64,000 bases of DNA from Deinococcus aquatilis DSM 23025 (GTDB lineage Bacteria; Deinococcota; Deinococci; Deinococcales; Deinococcaceae): assembly GCF_000378445.1 (NCBI RefSeq), contig NZ_KB899701.1, positions 62,001-126,000 of the forward strand. The letters are read 5' to 3'. A program made the translations under genes and the position numbers. Under the pieces are notes generated by a model. The model searched no databases and was not told the DNA's origin. It worked only from the letters and a program-made list of their open reading frames with translations. Each line of letters begins with the position of its first letter. The stretch's first letter is position 1. Of this stretch, positions 1 through 9,165 are shown piece after piece.

Positions 1-3000
1 GGTGCAGGCGAGGATTTCGGCCCCGGCCTCACCCAGCTCGACATCACGAAAACCAAAATCAGTGACCTGAAGGGCGCAACCGATACGGTCAAGAATGCGA
101 CCAATACGCTGCAAGGCACCTTCCAGACCGCGTGGCGTCAGGTGCAGTTGGCCCTCGAACCGGCTGGGCAGGAACTGCTGAAACTGGTCAACGATGTGAT
201 GCCCGCTGTCTCGGCTGGCCTGAACAGACTTGGCCCCATCGTGACCAGCGTGGTGCGCTTCTTGGTCGATGGCTTCCGCCAGGGCCGTGAGACCGCTGAG
301 CAGTTCGCACCGCAGTTCAATCAGGCTCTGAATGCGGTCCAGCCGGTAGTGTTGGCTCTGGGCAGCCTGTTCGTAACCACCTTCAACCTGATTAAGACGC
401 TCTGGGAAACCGTGCTGCGGCCTGCCTTCACGGCCATCCTGCCCATCGTCAGCACGGTGTTCGGCGGGATTGCTAGCGTGGTGGGAACGACCATCACCAC
501 CGTCACCAACATCGTGAATGCAGTCTCTGCGCTCTTGCGCGGCGACTGGTCTAAAGCATGGGAATTTCTGGCCGGGGCTGTGGTGGGGGCGCTGGCCGGG
601 GTGGAGAAGTACCTGACCGACTTCCTGCCCAAGATTCTGAAGCTGGGCGGCGATCTGGCAACCCAGTTGATTGCTGGGATGCAGAAAGGGCTGGACGGGC
701 TACAAGCCATGATCCTGAGTGCGCTCGCCAAGGCATTGACGACCTTGGGCGATAACTTGCCCCCGATCTTGCAGCCATTGGCTCAGAAGCTGGCACAGGC
801 CGCGCAGGATGCCGCCGACGCCAATGTGGCCCCTGCTGTGACCTTGCGCCGCTTGCCTGTGCAAGGGCCACAGACAGGGGATGTAGCTGGCCCTACATCA
901 GACACCAACAGTAGCGAGTATCAGAGCGCCGTGGCCCTGCAAGCCTTACGTGCCACAGGCTTAAAGACGGCTGATGACGTGGTGAATTTCTGCGCCCAAT
1001 GGGTGCGCCTGACGCTGGGCAAGGCAGATGAGCGCATCGCCCCCCTGATCAACAAGCTTTTTCAGACGGACGCCAATGGGGACGGCGATATCGAAGCGCG
1101 TGACGCCGCTCTCAACGTCAAGAAGGCCGGACTGCTGCGGGAGTACACCGGGCCAGACGACCTGAAACCGGGTGACACAGTTTTTTATACGTCCAACGGG
1201 CAAAACCATGTGGGGATCTTCATCGGTGGCCGACTGGTCAGAGGAAACAATGCCGTCACCTATGAACAGAACGGCGGACAATTTGACCGGAATGGTAATC
1301 CCATCAGCAAGGGCGTCAACCCTGTAGGGAACGTCGATATCGATACGCTGGGCAAGGTATCTGGCATTCTGCGGGCCAATGACCTGGCGCTGCTGGCCAA
1401 GCTGCCTGATCGCAGTGGCGCTACTCCCCAGCCATCCCCATCGGGAACCGCTACCTATGGCACGGCTGCGGGTGCAGGGGCAGGGGTCAACATCACCGTG
1501 CCGCTGCCCACTGCCGCTGAGCAGAAGGAATACAACTTCAAGCTGGCTGATTACCTGAAGTATCAGAAGGACGTGTTGGCGCTGGCAGGCGAACTCCAGA
1601 AGGCAGAAGAGGCCCACAACACTGAGCTGGCCCAGAGAGTCCAGGAACGCATCGACCTCTACATAGGCGAGAACGATGCCAAGCGTGGGGCCGTTGAATT
1701 TGCCAAAAAGGTACTGGCCGACCGGGCTGCCCTGGAAGATGCGGCCAATAAGAAAGAAGAGGAAACCACCCTTCAACGGGAACAGCGTGTGGCACGTGAG
1801 CAGGCCGCTCAAGCCAAGCTGACCGCCGATATTCGCAAGGCCAGCAGTACGCGCCTGGACGCCATCATTTCGGCAGGCGTCAAGCAGGAAGGCGACCTGG
1901 CCCGAATCAATGCTGCAGCCTCTGAGCTGGAGCGCCGCGGGGCACTCTCGGAACAGGCGGCAGCCAAGGCGAAAGCAGCCCGTGAGCAAGATGACAAAGA
2001 GGCCGAGGCGCGGGCCAAGTTGGTGGCCAGCAACCGGATTGCCGCAGATCGGGCACTGGCTGCGGGTCAGATTGCTCTGGCTCAGAACAAGGCCAGTGCG
2101 GTCATTGGTGCCTATGATCGTGAGATTGCAGCCGCTGGTGACAGCGCAGAAGGGAAGCTGGCAGTAGAGAAGAGGCTGGGCACTGACGTGCTGGCCGCAC
2201 GCAACCTGCTGGCCAAGACCACGGCAGAGGCGGAAGTGAACCGCCTGAAAATTGAACGCAATGCAGCTGTCAATGCTGATGGCCTGACCCTGAAAGAGAG
2301 GCAAGGCCTGTGGGTGCAGTACGGGCAGAAAATTCAGCAGGTCAATGACAGCCTGACCACCACTATCAGCCGCAATGCTGAAGACAGCACCCAGAAGCTG
2401 CTGGGCATCCAGATTGCTGCGGGTGCGGCTGCCAGCGCCATCAATGACCAGCAGATTGCTGCGGCCAATGCCCAATTCAAGAATTTAGAAGCCACGGCAG
2501 ACTTTGCCCAGCGTCAGATATTTGGGCAGGATGATGAAGGGCTGCTACGCTCTTTGCGGGCAGCCACAGGCTTCAGCATCTTGCAGATCAGGTATGACGT
2601 AGAAGGGGCACTGGCAGAAGCCAGACGGCTGGCCCCGCAGACTGCGGGTGTGATAGAGCGAGTCTACTCAGAGCAGCTGGCCCACAGGCGGGAAGTGGGG
2701 GCAGCAGAGAGGGCAGAAGCCGCAGAGACTGCCAAATTTGAGCAAGAAACCTATGCCAGCACACGGCAATTCCTGCTTGACACGCTGGGTGCCCGCAGTG
2801 AAGAGGGGCTTCTACGGGTCTATGACCAAGCAGTGGCCACCAGAGACACTGATCTGATTGCTGCAACCCTGGCAGAGATAGAGAAGCGGATACTGGCCAG
2901 CAATGCACGCCTGAATCTGGGTCTGATTGCTCAGAGTGAAGCCAGTGCCCGTGCCATTGCCGAGATTGCCCAAGGTGAACGCGACTCTGAAGCGGAGGCC

Positions 3001-4413
3001 GCCCAGCGTGCCAGCAACCCCACCAGCTTCTTCATGGGCATGCTGGGTGAGCTGAAAGAGCAAGGCTTAGACCCGCGCAAGTCAGGCTTCACACAGGTGC
3101 TTGAAGACTGGATCGACCTGGGGGGCCCAGCAGGTAAGGCTGCCCAGGTCTTCAAAGACAACCTAAACAGCATCCTGGTATTGATGGGCTTTGTTCGGGA
3201 AGAAGTGGACATGGGGCTGGAAGGCATCAAACCCAACCCTGCCCGCACGCCGGGGGGCTTTACTCCTCTGGTCTACGAAGACACTCCAGTGGACGCGATA
3301 GGAGCGCGTCCGAAACTGACCCCAGAGCAGCAAGCAGCCGCGGCTAAAGCGGCGCTGCCTGTTGACCCACGTATCGCAGCCGATCTTGGTAAGGCCTGGG
3401 ACGATATGCGGAAGAAGCTGCAAGATTCGGCCTTCCTGACTGAGACTGCCGTTCGTCTGAAGGGACTGGACGATCAGCAGTTGGCCAACGCGAAATCTGC
3501 CGCCTTCGCTTCCAAAAACGTTGCTGAGTACACCGCTGTCCTGACCGAAGAATCACGGCGGGCCGCAGCAGCCACCCAACTGAATGCCGACAGTAACAAG
3601 CTGCTGGCCGACGGTCAGGCTGATCTGACTGGCATGCTGTACAAGAGCGTCCCAGCCTATGAAGCCCGCGCCCGCGCTCTGGAAGCTCAGGCTGAACTCG
3701 ATAAAAAGAATGCAGCGGCCCTGCGCGAGTTAGCAGCGGCCCTGCGCGACGTGGGCAAGGCCAAAGAAGAAGAGGGAAAGATCAGCTTTGGCAAGTCTTT
3801 CCAGGCGGGCTTCGCTTCTGGCGATCAGAAAGCCTCAGATGCCGTCATGAATGTGGCGTCCAGCTTCGGCCAGCTGCTGAACCCACTGAACCTGTTCGCT
3901 GAAATCTTGAACAAGATCAACCCCATCGGGATGATCCTGGAAGGCGTCTTCAGTGTGCTGGCCGAACCGATCAAGGCGATTCAGGAGCCGCTGAAGATCA
4001 TCGGTACCCTGATCGGCAGCGTGCTGGCTCCGATCCTCGAACTGTTCGCACCGATCCTGAGTGCCGTAGTGAACATCATGGTGGCCGTGTATGACGTGCT
4101 GGCAGGCATCGTCAAGACCGTGACCTTTGGGTTCGTCAACATCGATAGACGACCTCTGACAGAGACCACGCCTACGCGCACCAATACCACTCCCACCACA
4201 CCCACCACCAGTACCAACAGCAGCGTGACGATCCCGACCTCACAGGTGACCGTCATGGCCACCCCTGAATTCGTGGGTGTCTTCGGGGGGCACGTCGACC
4301 GCTTCGGCGGATACATCAACACCCTCGTGACTGAAGGCGTGCTGGTCCGCACTGAAACCATATCGGCCTCCCAGAGTGCAGGTTTAACCGCTTTCGACCT
4401 TTCTACCCCTTAG
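1..4413 (+). CDS. Phage tail tape measure protein (5' end outside window)
   Basis: The frame is open from base 1, so the first 1470 residues visible are a C-terminal part; GTG 142 is only an internal codon. Hydrophobic stretches near the beginning (about 200-620 nt) and near 3850-4130, separated by long Ala/Glu/Gln/Lys-rich helical regions, are typical of tape measure proteins, which set tail length and enter the host envelope. Between about 960 and 1400 nt sits a compact domain with a Cys in an NFCAQWVR context (codon 331 of the window) and a His in NHVGIFIGG (codon 403), which fits an NlpC/P60 or CHAP-type peptidoglycan hydrolase. A 12-residue EF-hand loop lies between them. The C-terminus has a Thr-rich linker (about 4160-4230). 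The tail assignment is firm; hydrolase activity is inferred. Confidence 0.85.
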   Translation, partial: GAGEDFGPGLTQLDITKTKISDLKGATDTVKNATNTLQGTFQTAWRQVQLALEPAGQELLKLVNDVMPAVSAGLNRLGPIVTSVVRFLVDGFRQGRETAEQFAPQFNQALNAVQPVVLALGSLFVTTFNLIKTLWETVLRPAFTAILPIVSTVFGGIASVVGTTITTVTNIVNAVSALLRGDWSKAWEFLAGAVVGALAGVEKYLTDFLPKILKLGGDLATQLIAGMQKGLDGLQAMILSALAKALTTLGDNLPPILQPLAQKLAQAAQDAADANVAPAVTLRRLPVQGPQTGDVAGPTSDTNSSEYQSAVALQALRATGLKTADDVVNFCAQWVRLTLGKADERIAPLINKLFQTDANGDGDIEARDAALNVKKAGLLREYTGPDDLKPGDTVFYTSNGQNHVGIFIGGRLVRGNNAVTYEQNGGQFDRNGNPISKGVNPVGNVDIDTLGKVSGILRANDLALLAKLPDRSGATPQPSPSGTATYGTAAGAGAGVNITVPLPTAAEQKEYNFKLADYLKYQKDVLALAGELQKAEEAHNTELAQRVQERIDLYIGENDAKRGAVEFAKKVLADRAALEDAANKKEEETTLQREQRVAREQAAQAKLTADIRKASSTRLDAIISAGVKQEGDLARINAAASELERRGALSEQAAAKAKAAREQDDKEAEARAKLVASNRIAADRALAAGQIALAQNKASAVIGAYDREIAAAGDSAEGKLAVEKRLGTDVLAARNLLAKTTAEAEVNRLKIERNAAVNADGLTLKERQGLWVQYGQKIQQVNDSLTTTISRNAEDSTQKLLGIQIAAGAAASAINDQQIAAANAQFKNLEATADFAQRQIFGQDDEGLLRSLRAATGFSILQIRYDVEGALAEARRLAPQTAGVIERVYSEQLAHRREVGAAERAEAAETAKFEQETYASTRQFLLDTLGARSEEGLLRVYDQAVATRDTDLIAATLAEIEKRILASNARLNLGLIAQSEASARAIAEIAQGERDSEAEAAQRASNPTSFFMGMLGELKEQGLDPRKSGFTQVLEDWIDLGGPAGKAAQVFKDNLNSILVLMGFVREEVDMGLEGIKPNPARTPGGFTPLVYEDTPVDAIGARPKLTPEQQAAAAKAALPVDPRIAADLGKAWDDMRKKLQDSAFLTETAVRLKGLDDQQLANAKSAAFASKNVAEYTAVLTEESRRAAAATQLNADSNKLLADGQADLTGMLYKSVPAYEARARALEAQAELDKKNAAALRELAAALRDVGKAKEEEGKISFGKSFQAGFASGDQKASDAVMNVASSFGQLLNPLNLFAEILNKINPIGMILEGVFSVLAEPIKAIQEPLKIIGTLIGSVLAPILELFAPILSAVVNIMVAVYDVLAGIVKTVTFGFVNIDRRPLTETTPTRTNTTPTTPTTSTNSSVTIPTSQVTVMATPEFVGVFGGHVDRFGGYINTLVTEGVLVRTETISASQSAGLTAFDLSTP
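1069..1104 (+). other. EF-hand calcium-binding loop within tape measure protein
   Basis: The codons spell DANGDGDIEARD, which matches the canonical 12-residue EF-hand loop: Asp at 1, Asn at 3, Asp at 5, Gly at 6, a hydrophobic residue at 8 and an acidic residue at 12. It lies between the presumed catalytic Cys and His of the embedded cysteine peptidase-like domain. A single loop is seen, with no obvious second hand. Confidence 0.6.
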
Positions 4414-4420
4414 GAGACCC

Positions 4421-6010
4421 ATGAGGCTGCTGCTGTTGCTTTTGTTGTTCCTGACTGCTTGTACCCGTTCGGCCCTGCCCAGTGCAGGGCCATTCACTTA
4501 CCGCACCACCCAAGGGGGAGCGCCGTTGACCTGGAACTTGAACATCTGGCCTCCAAACAAGAGTGGCCCGCCCAAGCAACTCACCCACCTCGCACCGGGG
4601 GGCCTGGAGGGTGGATTCCGTTGGCAACTGGCCAACAACGGCAACACGGTGCAGCTGGAGTTCACAGGCCGGAACGATCAGATGACTCTGCCTCCCCGTG
4701 CCGTGATCAGCTTGGAGGTAGACGGCAACCCTGCTTATTACGGCATCGTTCCTGATCCGCCCAGTGGAGACAGCCCAGACGCTGAAGGGGTCCAGGTGGC
4801 GGGCGGTGAGGAAGCGCTGCGCCTGACGCTGATGGACGGCAAGGTCTACCGGGATATGGGCGTGTATCAGATTGCCCGCGACATTCTGAGTCGCCTGTGC
4901 CCACCTTCGCTGACCTACCTGCCCTCGCTGATTGGCGATGGTTCCGGGACTGACATTGGCCCCAGCCTCGGCACCTACTACGCGCCCACCAGCACGCTGC
5001 AAGAAGTGCTGGTCAGTCTCGCCAAATCTGCGGGGAAAACGTGGGGTGTGGATGCTCAGGGCCGCGTGTTCCTCGGCATTCCTCAGACCGCTGCGCTGAA
5101 TGTGGCTTACGCTGGGCAGCCCTGGCGCAGGCTACAAGTCCAGGGCCGGGAGACGGTCACACAGGCCGTCCTGCGCGTGGCGACGAGTCAGGCCGTAGAA
5201 GGGGTTTCTGACCCCTACGTGACCTACTCACCAGCGGGTGTGCCCAAGACCATTACGGCCATCGCGACTGATGCAAACCATTCTCTTTACCGCGCTCAGA
5301 AAGCCTTCGAGCCACCTGAGGGCGTGGGGCTTCTCTTGGCCCAGCTGCCTGCTCTGGGTACTCCAGCGGGCGGCAATTATGTTGACCCGGCTGGCGCGAT
5401 GGATACCGATCCTGGAACATGGAGCGAGATCACACTCGGCCCCAGCCAACTTGGTGTCGAAGTAGCCAGTGCCGTTGGGCGTCCTGTTGGTGTTGAGCTG
5501 CTGTACAGCTTGCCTGAAGTTGCCGACATGCCGGACACTTTCAGGCTGCTGGTGCAAACCGGTACGGGAGCCATACTGCTGGCGAGTCTCCCCACCACCT
5601 CGGATGTCCGGACAGCACGGGTCATCTTGCCGCCCGATGCAAATACGGGAGACACCTGGACGGCCAAAGTGCTGGCTGGCGCTAATGCGGCGTTCAGTGT
5701 GGGCACACCGGGAGTGTTGCGGGTCTATATGGTGCGCTTTCTGTTTGTGGATGAGGCGCGGGCCAACACTGTGGCCGCCAGCTTCCTCCAGACGCCCTTC
5801 GCTTCACCCACCGAAATCACGCTCAACTACCTCGCCCCACCCACCGAGACGGTCAGCATCACCGGCAGTCCAGACGGTACCGTGACCGGCCCCACCGGCC
5901 TGTTTGAGTATGAGCACACCCCAGCCAACGTGCGAACCACCAAAGTCAGACTGGGCAGCACGGGCAGCAATGAGCTGGTGAGGGCCCTGCGTTGGGCGGT
6001 GCGGCAATGA
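4421..6010 (+). CDS. Phage tail protein with lipoprotein signal (tail hub/minor tail-like)
   Basis: This 529-residue protein starts at an ATG seven bases after the tape measure stop, behind an AGGAG ribosome binding site, so the start is well supported. The N-terminus is Met-Arg, a run of leucines, and the lipobox LTAC with Cys14, a textbook lipoprotein signal peptide. The rest is a beta-rich structural protein with a segment around residues 140-200 (YQIARDILSRL, LQEVLVSLAKSAGKTWGVD) of the kind seen in tail hub or baseplate proteins. Its position directly after the tape measure supports a distal tail or hub role. A lipid anchor on such a protein is unusual. Its stop overlaps the next start (ATGA). 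Confidence 0.6.
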   Translation: MRLLLLLLLFLTACTRSALPSAGPFTYRTTQGGAPLTWNLNIWPPNKSGPPKQLTHLAPGGLEGGFRWQLANNGNTVQLEFTGRNDQMTLPPRAVISLEVDGNPAYYGIVPDPPSGDSPDAEGVQVAGGEEALRLTLMDGKVYRDMGVYQIARDILSRLCPPSLTYLPSLIGDGSGTDIGPSLGTYYAPTSTLQEVLVSLAKSAGKTWGVDAQGRVFLGIPQTAALNVAYAGQPWRRLQVQGRETVTQAVLRVATSQAVEGVSDPYVTYSPAGVPKTITAIATDANHSLYRAQKAFEPPEGVGLLLAQLPALGTPAGGNYVDPAGAMDTDPGTWSEITLGPSQLGVEVASAVGRPVGVELLYSLPEVADMPDTFRLLVQTGTGAILLASLPTTSDVRTARVILPPDANTGDTWTAKVLAGANAAFSVGTPGVLRVYMVRFLFVDEARANTVAASFLQTPFASPTEITLNYLAPPTETVSITGSPDGTVTGPTGLFEYEHTPANVRTTKVRLGSTGSNELVRALRWAVRQ

Positions 6011-6420
6011 ATGAAGAACCCACACCGTTTGTGGTGCGGCTGGCAGATGGTGCGCCGCAGGTTCTCAAACGCGGCTATCCCCGTGAACGGGCACTGGAGT
6101 ATGCCGAGCGCCTGGGCCGTGCGGTGGAAAGCAATGTGGCCCAACTGTTCGGTGACGGCCTCCGGAATCCAGTGCCGCTGGACATCGATCACTACATCGA
6201 AGGCGAGAGTCGTTTACACGCGGCCCGGATGCTGGGCGAGTACGAACTCGATCTGGTTAGTGCCAGCGCCCTGGAGTTCGGTGACCTGACCTTTCCGCTG
6301 CTGCGGGCGCGGGTGGTGGCTCGCTCGCCTACCGATACCGGGTTTAGGGTTACCACTCGGTTTTTCTCGGCCCAGCATGAATTCACTGATGGCACTGGCG
6401 TGGCCGTGCCACTTATCTAG
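6007..6420 (+). CDS. Hypothetical phage protein
   Basis: The 137-residue protein has its ATG overlapping the preceding stop (ATGA), a sign of translational coupling. I preferred this over a TTG 15 bases upstream. There is no signal peptide or membrane segment. It is mixed alpha/beta, with a helical first half (ERALEYAERLGRAVESNVAQLF) and a beta-rich second half. I do not recognise a family. Its place between the tail hub-like gene and the tail fibre gene suggests a tail accessory or connector role. Confidence 0.6.
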   Translation: MNEEPTPFVVRLADGAPQVLKRGYPRERALEYAERLGRAVESNVAQLFGDGLRNPVPLDIDHYIEGESRLHAARMLGEYELDLVSASALEFGDLTFPLLRARVVARSPTDTGFRVTTRFFSAQHEFTDGTGVAVPLI

Positions 6421-6428
6421 GAGGCTCC

Positions 6429-9116
6429 ATGCCCAATATCAATGCACCAGTTACGGGCATTCCAGCCGCCGCCGTGGTTGACATCATTTTGCGCTACCCC
6501 TTGCAGCAGTTGGATGCTCAGGGATTGCCTGCGCCGGAATATCACATCCGGTCTACTGATGGCGGAGCGACTTATGTGGACTTGGCCACCAACGCCCTTC
6601 CTGATGTCCCTGCCAGTGGCCCTTCTAATCCTTACCCAACCGATCCTGTCGAAGTGCAGTTGACAGTGACCCATGCTGGGCGCAGCCGCACCAACACCAT
6701 GTATGTGCTGCCCGTGCAAATAGACGGTGTATTCAATCTCAGTAAACCAATTACACCAGTGGGATGGATTACCCCCACCACTTTGGGTGACATCATTGCC
6801 AGCCTTGAAGCAGGGACAACTGACCTGTTGGGGTTAAGAGCGGATGTAGAAGCAGGACTGGTGGATCTGAGTGCAGGACTCGCCGCTGTCCCGGAAGCAC
6901 TGGCCGATATCACGCAGAGCACGACCTTGAGCACCCTGACCCGAAACATGATCATTGAGGCCAGTGCACAAAACGCCATGCCCAGTGTGCAAAACGAATC
7001 TGATTTGGCGGGATCGAACATCACTCAATTGACAGATACGATGGTGCGTTCTACAGGTGAGATCTGGCGCAAAGGTGTGGATACCATCTGGCGCAAGCAG
7101 GCACCGGGATTGATCGGGCCACAGGCCGTCACCAACAGCGTGGGCAGTGGCAATATTGACCCCGGCGTGAGCCTTGTCGTTGACTTTGAGACTGATACTG
7201 GGATCACCCTCTTTCCGGGAGCCACCATCGACACCACGCGGGCTTTTCACGGCACGCGTAGCGTCAAGCTCACAGTAGGCACGACTGGCAGCTCCCGCGT
7301 GCGCTTCAGCATGCCCACCAAAGCCGACTGGAGCAACCATGCGCTGAGACTGCGCCTGTGGACAGATGACGCCAATGCCCCTGCGTTCAACAACATCACC
7401 ATGCGCTGTATTGGTGCGGGCTTGAGAATTTTTGACCATCAACACGGTGCTAAACCTTTGCCAGGGCGCTGGACAAGCTACACCTTTCTGGCGGCGTATG
7501 GTGCAGCTTCCAACGTGACACCCGCGAATATGGCGGCTGTCGATTACATCGAGATCGAATTGAATTACGCAGCGGCGGCTGTCCCTTCAGGCGGTTCGGT
7601 CTGGATTGACTGGGTCGAAGCCTATGAGCAGCCCGAAATGCCGATGGCTGTGATCATCAGTGACGACGCCAACGACGACAGTTACACCACCATGATTCCC
7701 TATATGGAACAGTTCGGGATGCGGCTGAGCATCCCCACTATCAGCAGCTACACCGACTCTGGCATTGGAGCCAATGGGCCGACCATGACCTGGGATCAAC
7801 TGTTGGAAGTGCAGGGGCGCGGGCATGAAGTGACCTGCCACAGCCGCCTGCACATGAACCTGAAATCAGCCCTGACCACACAGGACTACCCGTTGAGTCT
7901 GATCGCCGATGAGATGACCGGCGGACGGGCGGATCTCATGCGTCGGGGCATCGCACTCAGCGGCCTAAACCACTGGGTCTATCCCGGTGGCGGTGAAACA
8001 CCTGATACGTATGACTATGTCAAACGGCATTTCAAATCAGCGAGGCTGGTGGGTGGGAGTTCCGTGGTGGCGGCCCGTGGTCAGGATATGCACCGCCTCA
8101 GCTCGGCTTACGTCTTGAACAATGCGCCTGCCAGTTCCATCCTCAACCTGATTCAGCGGGTCAGCAAATACGGGGGGGTCATGCTGATTACCTTCCACCG
8201 CGTGCTGCCTGATGGGGTAACTCCTCAAAAAGTCGAAGACGTGAATTTCACGTACTTCAAGGGCATCATCGACGCACTGATGACGAACGATGTGCCAGTG
8301 GTAACGATGGAAGAATTTGTCAGCGGTTCCTATCAAAAAGTCTTAAATGGGCGTTACCGAGACCGTCTGACCGGAGACCACCGACGAACGAGTGTCCGCA
8401 ACGGGGTCATGGTGACCGACTATGTGCCGCCTGTAGTAATACCCGGTACAAATCCCGTTCTGGTGATGCCTGCTGGAGCCGCCGCCGCCTATGATTTTCG
8501 GCCCGGTTCCAGCGCCACCGAACTCACGGACATCAGCGGTAATTTTCGGCACGGCGTGGTGCCTGCCGCGTTTCAGTGGCGGGATGCCCCGCAGCGGATC
8601 ATCGCTACCGATGCCACCAAGCAGGTTGACTTGCCCCTGACCTTTCAGCTGGGAGGGCAGGCTGAATTTACGATTGCGGCGATGGTCTATATCAGTGACC
8701 GCACGGCGACCCGCACCATCTATCAAGAGAACACCGCCACCGTCACCAATAAAGTCCTGTTACGGGTTAGTTCTAGCGGGAATCCCGGCATGGTACTCAA
8801 GGACGATGCCAACGCAAGTTCCACTTATGATCACGGTCTCGTGGTGCCACAGGGCGCGTGGACGCTGCTGGTGATGAGCGTGAGTGCAGCCAATGCCCGC
8901 GTGACGTGTTGGGTCAGAGGCGGTGTGACGGGCAAAAATATCTACCCCAAAGGCGGTCAGACGGTCATCACGCCTGGCCCAGCGGCTCCAAATGCCCGGA
9001 AGCTCATCCCGGCGACGGGAATCGAAATCGGCTTACACCGTACCTATCTGCGGGAGTTCACCGATGCTGAAGTGGACGCGATGTGGGCCGTCGTCAAGGC
9101 TCAATACGGGTACTGA
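6429..9116 (+). CDS. Tail fibre with polysaccharide deacetylase and LamG-like domains
   Basis: The 895-residue protein starts at an ATG behind TAGGAGGCTCC. Residues 1-220 are fibre-like, with a helical segment (about 120-190). Residues 230-400 look like a beta-sandwich carbohydrate-binding module. Residues about 405-630 form a carbohydrate esterase 4 (NodB) domain: the metal-binding Asp pair is D412-D413, the H-x3-H motif is H471/H475 in CHSRLHMN, and a late His (H590 in ITFHRV) fits the last catalytic motif. Residues about 680-895 resemble a concanavalin/LamG domain (AYDFRPG, FTIAAMVY, GAWTLLVMSV). It probably binds and trims host surface glycan during adsorption. The domain calls are from motifs; the substrate is unknown. 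Confidence 0.75.
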   Translation: MPNINAPVTGIPAAAVVDIILRYPLQQLDAQGLPAPEYHIRSTDGGATYVDLATNALPDVPASGPSNPYPTDPVEVQLTVTHAGRSRTNTMYVLPVQIDGVFNLSKPITPVGWITPTTLGDIIASLEAGTTDLLGLRADVEAGLVDLSAGLAAVPEALADITQSTTLSTLTRNMIIEASAQNAMPSVQNESDLAGSNITQLTDTMVRSTGEIWRKGVDTIWRKQAPGLIGPQAVTNSVGSGNIDPGVSLVVDFETDTGITLFPGATIDTTRAFHGTRSVKLTVGTTGSSRVRFSMPTKADWSNHALRLRLWTDDANAPAFNNITMRCIGAGLRIFDHQHGAKPLPGRWTSYTFLAAYGAASNVTPANMAAVDYIEIELNYAAAAVPSGGSVWIDWVEAYEQPEMPMAVIISDDANDDSYTTMIPYMEQFGMRLSIPTISSYTDSGIGANGPTMTWDQLLEVQGRGHEVTCHSRLHMNLKSALTTQDYPLSLIADEMTGGRADLMRRGIALSGLNHWVYPGGGETPDTYDYVKRHFKSARLVGGSSVVAARGQDMHRLSSAYVLNNAPASSILNLIQRVSKYGGVMLITFHRVLPDGVTPQKVEDVNFTYFKGIIDALMTNDVPVVTMEEFVSGSYQKVLNGRYRDRLTGDHRRTSVRNGVMVTDYVPPVVIPGTNPVLVMPAGAAAAYDFRPGSSATELTDISGNFRHGVVPAAFQWRDAPQRIIATDATKQVDLPLTFQLGGQAEFTIAAMVYISDRTATRTIYQENTATVTNKVLLRVSSSGNPGMVLKDDANASSTYDHGLVVPQGAWTLLVMSVSAANARVTCWVRGGVTGKNIYPKGGQTVITPGPAAPNARKLIPATGIEIGLHRTYLREFTDAEVDAMWAVVKAQYGY

Positions 9117-9165
9117 GTCGGAAAGCACAACACTGAAAAAGAAATCCGCTTGTATGCTGCCAGGA

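Noticed and set aside
961..2475. Large minus-strand gene inside the tape measure region
   Set aside because: It is rich in Gln, Leu and Cys with no motifs and is antisense to a clear phage gene; it arises from high-GC codon bias.
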